Positions 35,926-44,585 of a stretch of 48,145 nt of DNA are shown one piece after another. Source of the DNA: Betaproteobacteria bacterium. Its GTDB lineage: Bacteria > Pseudomonadota > Gammaproteobacteria > Burkholderiales > SG8-39. Location of the stretch: positions 1 through 48,145 of the forward strand of contig SCTX01000055.1 in NCBI GenBank assembly GCA_004298385.1. Reading direction: 5' to 3'. A program made the translations under genes and the position numbers. Position 1 is the stretch's first letter. Each line of letters begins with the position of its first letter. Below the pieces are notes generated by a model that was not told where the DNA came from, did no database searches, and saw only the letters and a program-made list of their open reading frames with translations.

Positions 35926-36465
35926 TCAGTGCCTGAACGCCAGGCGCAGGTTAAGCTCACGTTCCAGCATCCGATCGCCCTCGGCGCCGTTCCAGTCGCG
36001 CGCACCCGCAATGCGCGCCGCGATTGCGCCTTCAGCGGTAACAAGCACCGTTTCCGGCAACGACTTCACTCGCAGCAGGGACTGCAACTGCCTCTTGTCT
36101 CCATCAGAGTAGATGGGAAACGTGAGCCTGCGGGTGCGCACGAACTCGGCCGCGAGGTTACGGTCATCATCCACGGTGACGCCGATCACCCGCACGCCGT
36201 GGGCGGCAATCCGGCGCGACAGACGCTCAAGGCTCGGCATCTCATCGCGGCAGGGCCCGCACCACGTCGCCCAGAAATTGATTATGAGCGGCGTGCCGAG
36301 CAACGCATCAGTGGAAGTTGGCGCTTCGCCCATCAGGCCGGTCAGCACAACGCTCGGCAATCGTGCGCCGATCCCTGGTTGAACACCCGTCGAGTCCTGT
36401 CCGCAAGCAACGAGCAAAAACAGGGCCGCGAACAAGCCTGTGCGCCAAAGAGGCGGCGAAACCAT
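35926..36465 (-). CDS. TlpA/ResA-like thioredoxin-fold lipoprotein
   Basis: The 179-residue protein has a lipobox (FLLVACGQ) and a thioredoxin fold with active site FWATWCGPCRDEMPSLERL, plus ESLPETVLV-like cis-Pro loop (VKSLPETVLV). TlpA/ResA proteins keep apocytochrome CxxCH cysteines reduced before haem attachment. It sits just downstream of the ResB-CcsA-TPR genes, matching a role in the local cytochrome assembly line. The start at 36465 is chosen for the lipoprotein signal; an in-frame ATG at 36561 would add 32 unlikely residues. Confidence 0.9.
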   Translation of the reverse strand: MVSPPLWRTGLFAALFLLVACGQDSTGVQPGIGARLPSVVLTGLMGEAPTSTDALLGTPLIINFWATWCGPCRDEMPSLERLSRRIAAHGVRVIGVTVDDDRNLAAEFVRTRRLTFPIYSDGDKRQLQSLLRVKSLPETVLVTAEGAIAARIAGARDWNGAEGDRMLERELNLRLAFRH

Positions 36466-36579
36466 GAACCATTCGCTGCCGCTGTTGCAGGACGCTCCCG
36501 ACCGGAACACTCTCCGTGCCGCGTCAGGATTTTTCTGAAATCTTGCCAGACCCAAAAGCATCGTGTTGATCGCATTTTC

Positions 36580-36648
36580 TCAAATACGGGAAAAAAACCA
36601 CTGGAGACTGCCAAAAACGAGAATCGTCGCAACAAAGATCCGAACCAT
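36580..36648 (-). CDS. possible 22-residue membrane peptide
   Basis: In the 217 bp gap between the TPR and TlpA-like genes, a frame reads MVRIFVATILVFGSLQWFFS and stops two codons later. One hydrophobic helix with a basic start is typical of small respiratory-complex peptides, but there is no clear ribosome site, so this is tentative. The rest of the gap shows nothing recognisable. Confidence 0.25.
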   Translation of the reverse strand: MVRIFVATILVFGSLQWFFSRI

Positions 36649-36682
36649 GCCCGATGCGACGATCTGGCACGCGCGCGCCCGC

Positions 36683-37270
36683 CTAGCGTGTCCGGGCCGC
36701 GCCCCCTTGTTCCCGGTCAGCCTCCCATTCCCAAAGTGCAGCCTGTGCCTTGCGCTGGTAAGGGTCGTCCGGCCTGCTCAAGTGAACGAAAGCGCGCATG
36801 GCGCCGATCGCACCCGCCCGATCGCGCAGCCCATCGAGCGCGAGCGCCAGCCCATAATAGGCATTGACCTGCTCCTTGCGCAAGGCGATCGCGCTGTCGA
36901 AGAAGTCGCGTGCGGCGCCGTAGCGTTCCCGCCCGATCAGCGCGAACCCCATATTGACATGGGCTTCGGGCATTGTCGGATCGAGTTCGAGCACGCGATG
37001 GAAGGCGGTCATCGCATGTTCGTGCCGTTTCGCGTGCAGCATGATCACCCCCTGCTGGAAGCGTTCATGGATTTCCTGCCGGGTCCGGTCAGTTGCGCCG
37101 GCCTGACCACCCTCTGGCGCACGGGTCGTTGAGAAACGCCAACCGAACACGCTGCCATCGGACACGGCGGCGATCACAAGTCCCCCGGCCGCAATGGCGA
37201 CGACCGTCAGCGCAAGCGTGCGCCGGCGCGTGTCGCGCGATCCTCGTGGCAGCAGTTCTTGCCAATTCAT
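36683..37270 (-). CDS. TPR protein, probable cytochrome c assembly factor
   Basis: The 195-residue protein has one N-terminal membrane helix (LALTVVAIAAGGLVIAAV) and two or three tetratricopeptide repeats (FQQGVIMLHAKRHEHAMTAF, EAHVNMGFALIGRERYGAA, VNAYYGLALALDGLRD). In cytochrome maturation, TPR proteins such as CcmI/NrfG hold the apocytochrome. Its ATG overlaps the CcsA stop (TAATG), so it belongs to the ResB-CcsA unit. The assignment to maturation is from context. Confidence 0.85.
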   Translation of the reverse strand: MNWQELLPRGSRDTRRRTLALTVVAIAAGGLVIAAVSDGSVFGWRFSTTRAPEGGQAGATDRTRQEIHERFQQGVIMLHAKRHEHAMTAFHRVLELDPTMPEAHVNMGFALIGRERYGAARDFFDSAIALRKEQVNAYYGLALALDGLRDRAGAIGAMRAFVHLSRPDDPYQRKAQAALWEWEADREQGGAARTR

Positions 37271-38082
37271 TACACCGCCCCTTTGTGCGGCGCGGTCGAG
37301 ACAAACGGCACGCCGAAGAACGTCAGGAACGCCAGCACGAACACAGCCCAAATCAGTGCCGCGCTGCGCCAAGGCTCAAGCCTGACGGTGACTCGCAGGT
37401 GAATGAAGAATGCCAGCAGCAACCAGGTCGCGAACGCCCAGGTTTCCAGCGGGTCCCATGCCCAGTAGCGGCCCCACGCATCCTGCGCCCAGATTGCGCC
37501 TGCAACCAGCATCAGCGACTCGAAGATGAACCCGACCATGATGAACCGAAACGCCAGGTATTCCAGCCGGACGTCGTCGGGAAGCTGCGTCAGGCTTGCG
37601 ACGCGAAGGCCGGCCTGACGCAGCAAGATCAGACCCGCGACACCGACTGCGACCAGCACCGTGCCCAGAAAAACCTTGCCGAACAGCAGGTGAACGTAGA
37701 GCCAGACCGTGCGATAGGTGGGCGGAAAATGTCCTGCGACGGAACTGGTCACGAGCAACCACGCCATCATCAGGAACAGAACAGGCATCACGACCACCGC
37801 CGCCGGCCGCACCGCCGGAACGCGCCAATACGCCAGCGCATAGATCGCCAGCAGGCTCCACACATTGCTCGACAGGATTTCGAACAGGGTGATGAACGGC
37901 CCGTGTCCCAGGCGCTCCCAGCGCAGCCCGAGCGAAACCGTGTGCGCGGCCAGTCCGATCACAATGACTGCAAGGATGATCCGCTCGGGACGCTTGGCCA
38001 GCACCGCGGCGGCGATCGCCGTGGAGCCTGCCAGCGTGTAGAGCATCAATGCCAGCCACAGCAACTGCAGTTCAGCGTTCAC
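37270..38082 (-). CDS. ccsA: cytochrome c assembly protein CcsA/ResC family
   Basis: The 270-residue protein has about eight membrane helices and the haem-handling WWD motif (WGRYWAWDPLETWAF) with flanking conserved His residues (e.g. LYVHLLFGKVFLG). CcsA of system II carries haem across the membrane and, with ResB/CcsB, attaches it to CxxCH. The start is a GTG overlapping the resB stop (GTGA). Being inside a multihaem cytochrome operon, it is probably a dedicated copy. Confidence 0.93.
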   Translation of the reverse strand: MNAELQLLWLALMLYTLAGSTAIAAAVLAKRPERIILAVIVIGLAAHTVSLGLRWERLGHGPFITLFEILSSNVWSLLAIYALAYWRVPAVRPAAVVVMPVLFLMMAWLLVTSSVAGHFPPTYRTVWLYVHLLFGKVFLGTVLVAVGVAGLILLRQAGLRVASLTQLPDDVRLEYLAFRFIMVGFIFESLMLVAGAIWAQDAWGRYWAWDPLETWAFATWLLLAFFIHLRVTVRLEPWRSAALIWAVFVLAFLTFFGVPFVSTAPHKGAV

Positions 38083-39077
38083 GCATCACCGTCCCACGGC
38101 TGCGCCGCGCATTTCTGCCAGAAATGCCAGGCCATGCTCGCCACCGCGAGCAGGCAGGCGGCAAACAGCCAAGGCAGGGTCCAGTCGTAGAACACGGTGT
38201 AGCCCATCCAGGTACTCAGGCGCTCATACACCAGCATACCCTGCGGCAAGCTGATGCTTTCGCCGGGCGCAAGTTCGTGCCGCGCCTCGCCGATGCGAAC
38301 CACTAGATTGTGTTTTTCGGGCAAGCGAAACTGCGAAACCTGCTCCGGATCGAGCAGAACTTCGTCAAACTGCAGCATGGTCCATAGCGTGGTGTTCGTG
38401 CCCGGCAATTGCCACTCGAGCGCCTGGCGATATTCGTGGACGGGGTAGGAAGGCAGATTGATGGTGCCGCGCCGCAGCGCGCCGCCCGTGGGATGCCACA
38501 CGAACACCGGCGCAAAGCCCTTATTGGAACTGGTGTAGAAGCGGTAACCATGAAGCACCAGTGGATTGATGTCGCCGATCACCGCGCGCTGCAGAGCGCC
38601 GTTGTCGTCCAGCCAGCGCACGCCATTGCGGGTTTCGGCCCTGTTCACGCCTTTTTCATAGCGAATGGTGAAACCCTCGTTGGCGAATTGCGCGCGCTCG
38701 AGCTGCGAGCGGTGCCATCGCCCGGCTTCGCTCTGAGTGAGTTGGCCATTGAAAACTTCGCCTTCGGCGAGCTCGAGCTGGCCCTTTAGGTAGGTGAGGC
38801 GCCCCGCAGCCGCCAACACCACCAGCGCCAGGAGCGCAAGGTGGAACACCAGCAGCGCCGTGTTCCGCCGAAATACCGGGTTCGCGGCGATCGCCGCGGC
38901 GAGATTGAGCGCCAGCAGCCCGAGCGGCGCGCTTAGCGCGAACGTGACGTCGGCGTCCAGCGCGTAGGTCGCGCCGATGCCGGCGGCAAGCAAGGCCAAG
39001 AGCACCAGTGTCACCCGCGACGAGGCCGCGGCGGCGAGCCAGTCGCCGCGTGCCGGGATTACGGCGAAGGTCTGCAT
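38079..39077 (-). CDS. resB: ResB/CcsB-family cytochrome c biogenesis protein
   Basis: The 332-residue protein has N-terminal helices (SSRVTLVLLALLAAGIGATY, LLALNLAAAIAAN, TALLVFHLALLALVVLAAAG), a periplasmic beta-rich part with NPLVLHGYRFYTSSNKGFAP, and a final helix. That order fits ResB, although it is shorter than many members. The GGGGAGCG-ATG start overlaps the 3' end of the 11-haem cytochrome gene by 19 bp, coupling translation of assembly factor and substrate. Confidence 0.9.
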   Translation of the reverse strand: MQTFAVIPARGDWLAAAASSRVTLVLLALLAAGIGATYALDADVTFALSAPLGLLALNLAAAIAANPVFRRNTALLVFHLALLALVVLAAAGRLTYLKGQLELAEGEVFNGQLTQSEAGRWHRSQLERAQFANEGFTIRYEKGVNRAETRNGVRWLDDNGALQRAVIGDINPLVLHGYRFYTSSNKGFAPVFVWHPTGGALRRGTINLPSYPVHEYRQALEWQLPGTNTTLWTMLQFDEVLLDPEQVSQFRLPEKHNLVVRIGEARHELAPGESISLPQGMLVYERLSTWMGYTVFYDWTLPWLFAACLLAVASMAWHFWQKCAAQPWDGDA

Positions 39078-41653
39078 ACGCTCCCCATCCAATTTTTCCC
39101 GCTCTGCGTGTCGTTCGTGTTCGTGCCCAAGAACGGTCCGACGTTGCGCGAGCCGCAGTTTGTGTCGCTCCAGCTGCCACTCCTGGCGAAAGTGCGAACC
39201 TTGAGCTTCGCGTTGAGGTAGTAGGGCTCCTGGTTGTAGTACTGGTTGCTGGCACTCATTCTCCACTCGGCGTTGCCGGTCTGGCCGGCTTCGGGGCCGA
39301 CGTCATTTAAGTTGACTAGAAACGCCTTGTTCTTCCACCCGTGCGGGACGGCGATGTGGCACCAGCTGCAGCGGACACGGCCAATCCTGTCGGCATGCAG
39401 GGCATGGTAATTGTCGGTTCCACTGCCGAATCCACTGACGCCACTTGCGTTGCGATCACCGTACTGATTGATGCTGTGGCACTTGAAACACAGGCCGTTG
39501 GCCGCAATGTCCGCCGCCGTCGGCGAGCGGTCCGAGACCCCGGTGGAAGACGCCCAGGTCCCCTTCAAAATGAAATTATTCGTCGAGCCGTGCGGGCCCC
39601 ACGGGTCGCCGTTCTCGCCGTTCGCGGGAATCGCGGTGGTCGTGCCGGTGCTGGATCCATGGCAGTCCGAGCAGTACATGGTCTGGACCCCGACCGCGTT
39701 ACGCCAAGGCGCAAACCAGTTATTAGCCGTCATACCGCCGCGCACGGCCGCGGTACGCCCGGTACTGTCCATGACCGGGTGCCAAGAGCGGTGGTTGTTG
39801 GTCGAAAATGCCGAGCCAGCGCCCGAATCGGTGGTCGTGACTTCTCCCTTGTGGCTGAACGGCGCCTGGAACTCCTTGGCTTGATTAGTGTATTGCGTGA
39901 GATTGTTGGTGGTCGAGGGCGTGCCGCCCGTGTAGCCAAGCGTTGGGCGGTTGCCGACCGGATAGGCGTTGTTGTCGCTATAGCCATAGTCCGAGTGGCA
40001 CTTGAGGCAGATCTGGTACTCGCGGGTCACATAAGTGGCCGTCACGCCGATGTTCGCGCTGGTGCCAGGATCGCCGCGCTTGACTTGGTAACTGGTGGGC
40101 AGGCTTTGGAACGAGGCGCTGCCGTAGATCGGCTCGACACCCCAGGTGCCGCGCAGCACGCCGGAGGCAATGTTGCTGTGGGTGTAGCCGGTGGTGTCGG
40201 TATGCGTATGGGTCCCTGCGGCGTCGGGCGCGCCGGACAGGCTGCCGGCCGGATTGCCTACCAGCGAGCGGAATTTCACTACCCGGTGCGGGTTATGACA
40301 GTCGGTGCACTCGGCGTGGCGGTTATTGAGGTTTGCCACCCCGAGCTTGGCGCGTGACTCGATCGAGTCTACCCCGCAGCGGTTCGCCGCCGTGGCGCAG
40401 TCGATGAATCCGTCGGTGAAGTTGCCGCCGATGTCGTGCGCTTCGCTCCCGGCCGGCTGATCGATCGAGGTGATAGGCATGCGCCTGGGGAGTTGGAAAT
40501 CGCTCCTGATGTTGGGTACCGTGGTGCTCGGCGTAATGATGCTGGAAGCGCTGTCGGTGTGACACTGGTAGCAGGTCTGCTCCAGCGCGGAATCGCCGCC
40601 GGTCTTCGGGGTGCTCACGCTGTCGGTGCTCTCGCGCAACAGCCGGCGCGCGCCCGGCACGGTATGCGTATCGTGGCAGTTCAGGCAGGCCGCCTTCCAT
40701 ACCGGCAGGTTGGCCGGAAAATCGCGTTGCGCCGCGGGCGTTGCCAGATAGGTTGGTGTCGCCACCAGGGGGTTGGCGTGCGCCGAGTACGCCCAGGCGC
40801 CGCTGCCCTGGTTCTTGTCGTGGCAGGACAGGCAGATGATGTCGTTCACCACGTCGTGATTGTTGGTGGGAGTGGCTTGCTGGAAGCGGTTCAGACGCAG
40901 GAATTTGTGGTTGCCTCGCGTGGTGTCGGTTTCGCGCAGGTGCGGATCGTGGCAGGTGCCGCATTGCACCTGGCCCACGCCGCCGGCGCCGGTGCTCTCC
41001 AGCGGCAATGTCGGGCGGTAACCGGGCGCGCGCACGCCGATGACTGTGCCGCTGCCCGCCGGCCACCTCTGGTTGGCGTCCACTGCGCGCAGCTCGCCGT
41101 CGCGCGTGGCCAACGCGCTGGTGAAGTTGAGCGAAATCGGATGGTCGTTGGTCAGATCCACGCCCAGATTGCGCGTGAATCCGGTCGTCGTGCCGGAGCC
41201 GCCCGGCGTCACCCCGCCCGGACCCGCGCCGCTCATGGGTATGGATACCGTGCCCGGAGTACCCGATCCTTGCCCGGCCAGCACGTTGACGTTGCCGATC
41301 GCCAGCGTGCCGTCGTGGCACGACAGGCACAGCTTGGAACTGCCGCCCGGCTGATCGAGCGAGCCCTGGATCGCATTGGCGTCAAGCGAGGAAGAGGTGT
41401 AGGGCGAATAGGTCGCGTTGGACAGCGCGCGGTTCCACAGTGGCGTCACGCCCGAGGTCGCGGCGTGCGGCGTATGGCAGAACACGCACACTTGCGTCTC
41501 CGAGACCGCCTTCGTCGTGCCGGGGCCGCTTACCGACAGATTGTGCCTGGTGTTGCGCACATCGGGAACCAGCGCCGCGCCGGCTGCGCCGGCCGCCACG
41601 GCGGCCGCCAGCGCCCAAGCGGCAATCAGTGAGCCACGGACCTTAGCCGCCAT
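39059..41653 (-). CDS. 11-haem secreted c-type cytochrome
   Basis: The 864-residue protein has a signal peptide (LIAAWALAAAVAAGAAGAA) and eleven CxxCH sites: CVFCH, CLSCH, CGTCH, CLSCH, CLNCH, CYQCH, CTDCH, CLKCH, CSDCH, CFKCH and CSWCH. Several have the form CxxCH followed closely by Pro-His (CHTPH, CHDPH, CHNPH), as in the doubled-CXXCH family, suggesting bis-His ligation. Haem spacing is wide, with Gly/Ser/Thr/Asn-rich stretches typical of outer-surface cytochromes. The start at 41653 is set by the signal peptide. It overlaps the NHL gene by 11 bp and resB by 19 bp. Likely role: terminal or extracellular electron carrier, by inference. Confidence 0.93.
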   Translation of the reverse strand: MAAKVRGSLIAAWALAAAVAAGAAGAALVPDVRNTRHNLSVSGPGTTKAVSETQVCVFCHTPHAATSGVTPLWNRALSNATYSPYTSSSLDANAIQGSLDQPGGSSKLCLSCHDGTLAIGNVNVLAGQGSGTPGTVSIPMSGAGPGGVTPGGSGTTTGFTRNLGVDLTNDHPISLNFTSALATRDGELRAVDANQRWPAGSGTVIGVRAPGYRPTLPLESTGAGGVGQVQCGTCHDPHLRETDTTRGNHKFLRLNRFQQATPTNNHDVVNDIICLSCHDKNQGSGAWAYSAHANPLVATPTYLATPAAQRDFPANLPVWKAACLNCHDTHTVPGARRLLRESTDSVSTPKTGGDSALEQTCYQCHTDSASSIITPSTTVPNIRSDFQLPRRMPITSIDQPAGSEAHDIGGNFTDGFIDCATAANRCGVDSIESRAKLGVANLNNRHAECTDCHNPHRVVKFRSLVGNPAGSLSGAPDAAGTHTHTDTTGYTHSNIASGVLRGTWGVEPIYGSASFQSLPTSYQVKRGDPGTSANIGVTATYVTREYQICLKCHSDYGYSDNNAYPVGNRPTLGYTGGTPSTTNNLTQYTNQAKEFQAPFSHKGEVTTTDSGAGSAFSTNNHRSWHPVMDSTGRTAAVRGGMTANNWFAPWRNAVGVQTMYCSDCHGSSTGTTTAIPANGENGDPWGPHGSTNNFILKGTWASSTGVSDRSPTAADIAANGLCFKCHSINQYGDRNASGVSGFGSGTDNYHALHADRIGRVRCSWCHIAVPHGWKNKAFLVNLNDVGPEAGQTGNAEWRMSASNQYYNQEPYYLNAKLKVRTFARSGSWSDTNCGSRNVGPFLGTNTNDTQSGKNWMGSVCRPSP

Positions 41654-42725
41654 CACCGCCGGTCTCCAGATACTGAAACACCACCACGCGCCCATTGAAC
41701 ATGTCGCTGACGAATACCCGGTTATGACTGTCGATCCAGGCGCCGGCCGGCAGATAGAACTTGCCGGTTTCCTGTCCCAGCCCGCCAATCGCCATAAGAA
41801 AATCCCCGTCCCGGTTGAATACCAGCAAGTGGTCGTAATAGGACTCAACGACGTAAATGTTGCCGTCGCTATCCACCGTGATGCCCTTTGGACGCACCAG
41901 GTTGCCGACATACAGCCCGCGCCGGCCGAAACTCAAGCGCCAGCGGTCGCCGCCATTGGCAAATACTTGAATGCGGCTGTTCATGGTATCGGCGACATAC
42001 AACTCACCGCCTGCAAACGCAAGGAAGGTCGGAAAGTTGAACTCGCCGTCACCCTCGCCCTGGCGGCCGATAACCTTCAGCAGTTGCCCCTCGTCGTCGA
42101 AAACCTTAATGTCATGCGCGTAGGTATCGGCCACGAAAATACGCTTGTGCAGCGCATCGTAGGCCAATCCGGTCGGCCGCTTGAGCACACCGCGTCCGAT
42201 GGCGCGCCCGGGGTTTCCGCGTGGATCGAGACGCGCGACAATGCCCAACTGAGCGTCGGCCACTAGAATCTGGTCGCTGGCGCCGGCTGCAATGCCGTTC
42301 GGGGAAACAAAATTGGCCAGGCCATCCGCCTTGTCCCACACCAGCAATTCACCCGCGGCCGGGTCGAATACGAAAACGGCCTGGCGGCTGGCATCGGTAA
42401 CCAGAATTCGCCCGGTGGCGTCGACCGTCCCCGACTGCGGCCGCTGCAACACGGCCGGCACCTGCTCGCCAATAACCAACGCGGCAAGCCTGCGCAGCAA
42501 GTCGCCCAAGCCGTTCGCCGCGGCGGCTGCCGGCCTGAAATTCGCCTCGCCAAGGAGCTGCCCGGCATACATGAAACGCGGTACCTCCGGCGCCGCCGGC
42601 CACATCAGACGGCGGCCTTCGGGCGCATCTTCCATGCCGAAATGCAGCACGCGCGGAGCGGGCGCGGCGCAGGCGCCCAGCAGTACGCACAACGCCAGAA
42701 AAAGAGCGGGCGACAGCCTTACCAT
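41643..42725 (-). CDS. NHL-repeat beta-propeller lipoprotein
   Basis: The 360-residue protein has a lipobox (ALCVLLGACAAP) and about six NHL-type repeats, e.g. GILVTDASRQAVFVFD-like (RILVTDASRQAVFVFD), QILVADAQLGIVARLD, RIFVADTYAHDIKVFD, ELYVADTMNSRIQVF, NIYVVESYYDHLLVF and RVFVSDMFNGRVVVFQ. NHL proteins are common companions of multihaem cytochromes in metal-reducing and anaerobic bacteria. It is anchored by lipid, probably in the outer membrane, and encoded directly before the 11-haem cytochrome. It may be a docking scaffold. Confidence 0.92.
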   Translation of the reverse strand: MVRLSPALFLALCVLLGACAAPAPRVLHFGMEDAPEGRRLMWPAAPEVPRFMYAGQLLGEANFRPAAAAANGLGDLLRRLAALVIGEQVPAVLQRPQSGTVDATGRILVTDASRQAVFVFDPAAGELLVWDKADGLANFVSPNGIAAGASDQILVADAQLGIVARLDPRGNPGRAIGRGVLKRPTGLAYDALHKRIFVADTYAHDIKVFDDEGQLLKVIGRQGEGDGEFNFPTFLAFAGGELYVADTMNSRIQVFANGGDRWRLSFGRRGLYVGNLVRPKGITVDSDGNIYVVESYYDHLLVFNRDGDFLMAIGGLGQETGKFYLPAGAWIDSHNRVFVSDMFNGRVVVFQYLETGGDGG

Positions 42726-43105
42726 CGGCCCGGCCCTAATGACTGATTGCCGCCATGGATGCGACTTTCCAGGCCATGGCGTCCCGAGTGGCACAGATCG
42801 CAGCGTTCCGTGCCCCACGCGATCTGGCCGTTGTGGCACAAACCGCAGAACTTGCCGTCGACGATATCCACCATGAGCACGTCGTTGGCGCCCGCCCGCA
42901 TCTTGAAGCCCAGTTCATCGTGGCATACTTTACAGCGAAAGCGGATGCGGTGAAACCAGTGCGAAAAGATCACCGGACGCATGCCCTCTTTATCCGAGCG
43001 CTTGTTGAGCACCACGTCGCCATACTCGGCTCGCGCCGGCGCCACATCCAGCACCGCAACGGCAGCCATCAGCATCAACAAGCACATGAGCATGCCCTTG
43101 CGCAT
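42719..43105 (-). CDS. triheme c7-type cytochrome (type A, second copy)
   Basis: The 128-residue protein has a signal peptide ending PARA-EYGDVV and three haem sites (CKVCH, CGLCH, CDLCH), with conserved His in FSHWFHRIRF. It is a clear paralogue of the protein at 46477-46941, sharing AEYGDVV, GMRPV, HWFHR-x-RFRCK and DLCHS. It resembles c7-type triheme cytochrome domains found beside extracellular cytochromes. It lies between the type B triheme gene and the NHL lipoprotein gene, overlapping the latter by 7 bp. Confidence 0.93.
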   Translation of the reverse strand: MRKGMLMCLLMLMAAVAVLDVAPARAEYGDVVLNKRSDKEGMRPVIFSHWFHRIRFRCKVCHDELGFKMRAGANDVLMVDIVDGKFCGLCHNGQIAWGTERCDLCHSGRHGLESRIHGGNQSLGPGRW

Positions 43106-43107
43106 GG

Positions 43108-43692
43108 CTAGGAACCGCGCACGGCTGCGGCAGGCAGCGGCTTGTCACGCGCTGTGTTGTGGCAGCGCCCGCACTGGGTCAATGGAAACGCAACCGCGCC
43201 ATGGCAGACCCCGCACTGTTCGCCTTGCAGGATGAGTTGCATGCTGAATTTGTTGGCGCCCGCCTTCGACTTGAACAGTTGCTCGTGGCAGTTGCCGCAA
43301 TCGAGCCACACGGTGTGCTGCCGGTGCGGAAAACGCACGATGGGCGTGCCGCCGCGGAGGTTGAGCAGAATGTCCGTGTCGAGAACGCGTATCTTGGTTT
43401 CCGGAAGGATGTTGGTGCGTGGATTGATGCGACCCTGTTCCAGCGCCGCTGTCCAGTTCACCTGGCTTCCCGCGACATCCGCCGGCAATCGTGACAGCGC
43501 CTCGCCCGGTTGCTGCAACAGCCGGAGGGCCGGACTCTTCGGATCGTGAATTCCGTCTTTTACCAGCGGCAGCCAGCGCCGCGCCATATCGGCTGCGACT
43601 GGCGTCCGCGCAATCAGGATCAACGTCGCCAGCAGCAGCCAAAGGTAGTACCGCGACCGTCGCCTACCCCGCCTGCTGCGCATCCTCGCCAC
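43108..43692 (-). CDS. triheme cytochrome (type B, second copy)
   Basis: The 194-residue protein has an N-terminal helix (YYLWLLLATLILIARTPVAA) and three haem sites (CGNCH, CGVCH, CGRCH). The block DGIHDPKSPALRLLQQP and HRQHTVWLDC are shared with the C-terminal half of the protein at 45506-46465. The strongly basic N-terminus (RSRRGRRRSR) suggests the helix stays as an inner-membrane anchor. The GTG at 43692 directly follows the previous stop; an ATG at 43683 is an equally good start. Confidence 0.9.
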   Translation of the reverse strand: MARMRSRRGRRRSRYYLWLLLATLILIARTPVAADMARRWLPLVKDGIHDPKSPALRLLQQPGEALSRLPADVAGSQVNWTAALEQGRINPRTNILPETKIRVLDTDILLNLRGGTPIVRFPHRQHTVWLDCGNCHEQLFKSKAGANKFSMQLILQGEQCGVCHGAVAFPLTQCGRCHNTARDKPLPAAAVRGS

Positions 43693-44568
43693 CTAGCCCG
43701 GAATGAACACGCCGGCGCCGCGGATGGCGCGTATCAACTCGCGCGTCGACTCCTCCAGCAGCCTTACCCCGGCGGCGTGGTCGGCGCTGGCGGCCGCGGT
43801 ATTGGCCTGATTGCGCAGCTGCAATGCTTTGGCCAGCGCGGATTGCTGCTCGGTGGTGCGCGCTTTGCCGTCCAACAGCACCTTGATCAGCATCTGGTGG
43901 GTATCGTTGCGGTCGACCTCGTAGCGGTATTCCTCTTCCCTCGTCGCAAAGTGCAGCGAGCGCACCAGCGTATCGCCGCTGCGCAGCGAACTCACCGCGG
44001 CCTTGGCGAGGAGATAAGCACGGTCCAGCGCCGCGCGCCCGGCGTCGAGTTTGCCCTCGCCCGCCAAGCGCCGGGCGTCGCCGATCAGATTGTCGACCGC
44101 GCGGCTGGTTTCGGCCACGCCGGTAGCATCCGGTTTTTCCCCGGCGACGCGGCGAAAGGCGGCATGCAGGGAATTGACGCTGTCCAAGCGCGCTTCGAAG
44201 TCGCTGCGCGCCTTGGGCTCGGCGACTTCCCCAGGCGCCGCGGAGCGCACCGCCTCGAACATGTGCACACTTGCTTCCGGCAGCAAGCCCGATGCGCGCG
44301 CGTACTGGCCCGCCTGAAACGCGGCGCGCGCCTGGCGATAGATCTCGCGCGCTTTTTCGCGCTTTTGCCGAGCGGTGGTGTCGCCGCTCGAATCGACCTG
44401 GCGCGCTGCCGATGATTTCTCCAGCAGGATTTCCACCGCCGCCAGCCGCTGTTCCAGCCGGCCCCGATCCACGACCGCATCGGCCGCCACCACCTGCGCG
44501 AAAACATCCATGGAAGCCGCTGCCGCGCCCAAGACGAGTAGCACCATACAGACTCGAATCGCCCTCAT
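43693..44568 (-). CDS. secreted helical protein of unknown function (type C, second copy)
   Basis: The 291-residue protein has a signal peptide (VCMVLLVLGAAAASMDVFAQ) and is otherwise almost all predicted helix, rich in Ala, Arg and Glu, with no Cys in the mature part. It is a paralogue of the protein at 44586-45509: both share EEY-x-YE and a following LLDG/ALDG segment and the same length class. No known domain is evident. Sitting between cytochromes it may be a periplasmic spacer or assembly scaffold. GGAGTG precedes the ATG. Confidence 0.85.
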   Translation of the reverse strand: MRAIRVCMVLLVLGAAAASMDVFAQVVAADAVVDRGRLEQRLAAVEILLEKSSAARQVDSSGDTTARQKREKAREIYRQARAAFQAGQYARASGLLPEASVHMFEAVRSAAPGEVAEPKARSDFEARLDSVNSLHAAFRRVAGEKPDATGVAETSRAVDNLIGDARRLAGEGKLDAGRAALDRAYLLAKAAVSSLRSGDTLVRSLHFATREEEYRYEVDRNDTHQMLIKVLLDGKARTTEQQSALAKALQLRNQANTAAASADHAAGVRLLEESTRELIRAIRGAGVFIPG

Positions 44569-44585
44569 GATCACTCCGTTAGAAG

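Noticed and set aside
31604-36682. Sigma-54 promoters for the NtrC-type regulator inside the operon
   Set aside because: Candidates near 32,780 and 36,550 fail the GG-N10-GC spacing, so none was annotated.
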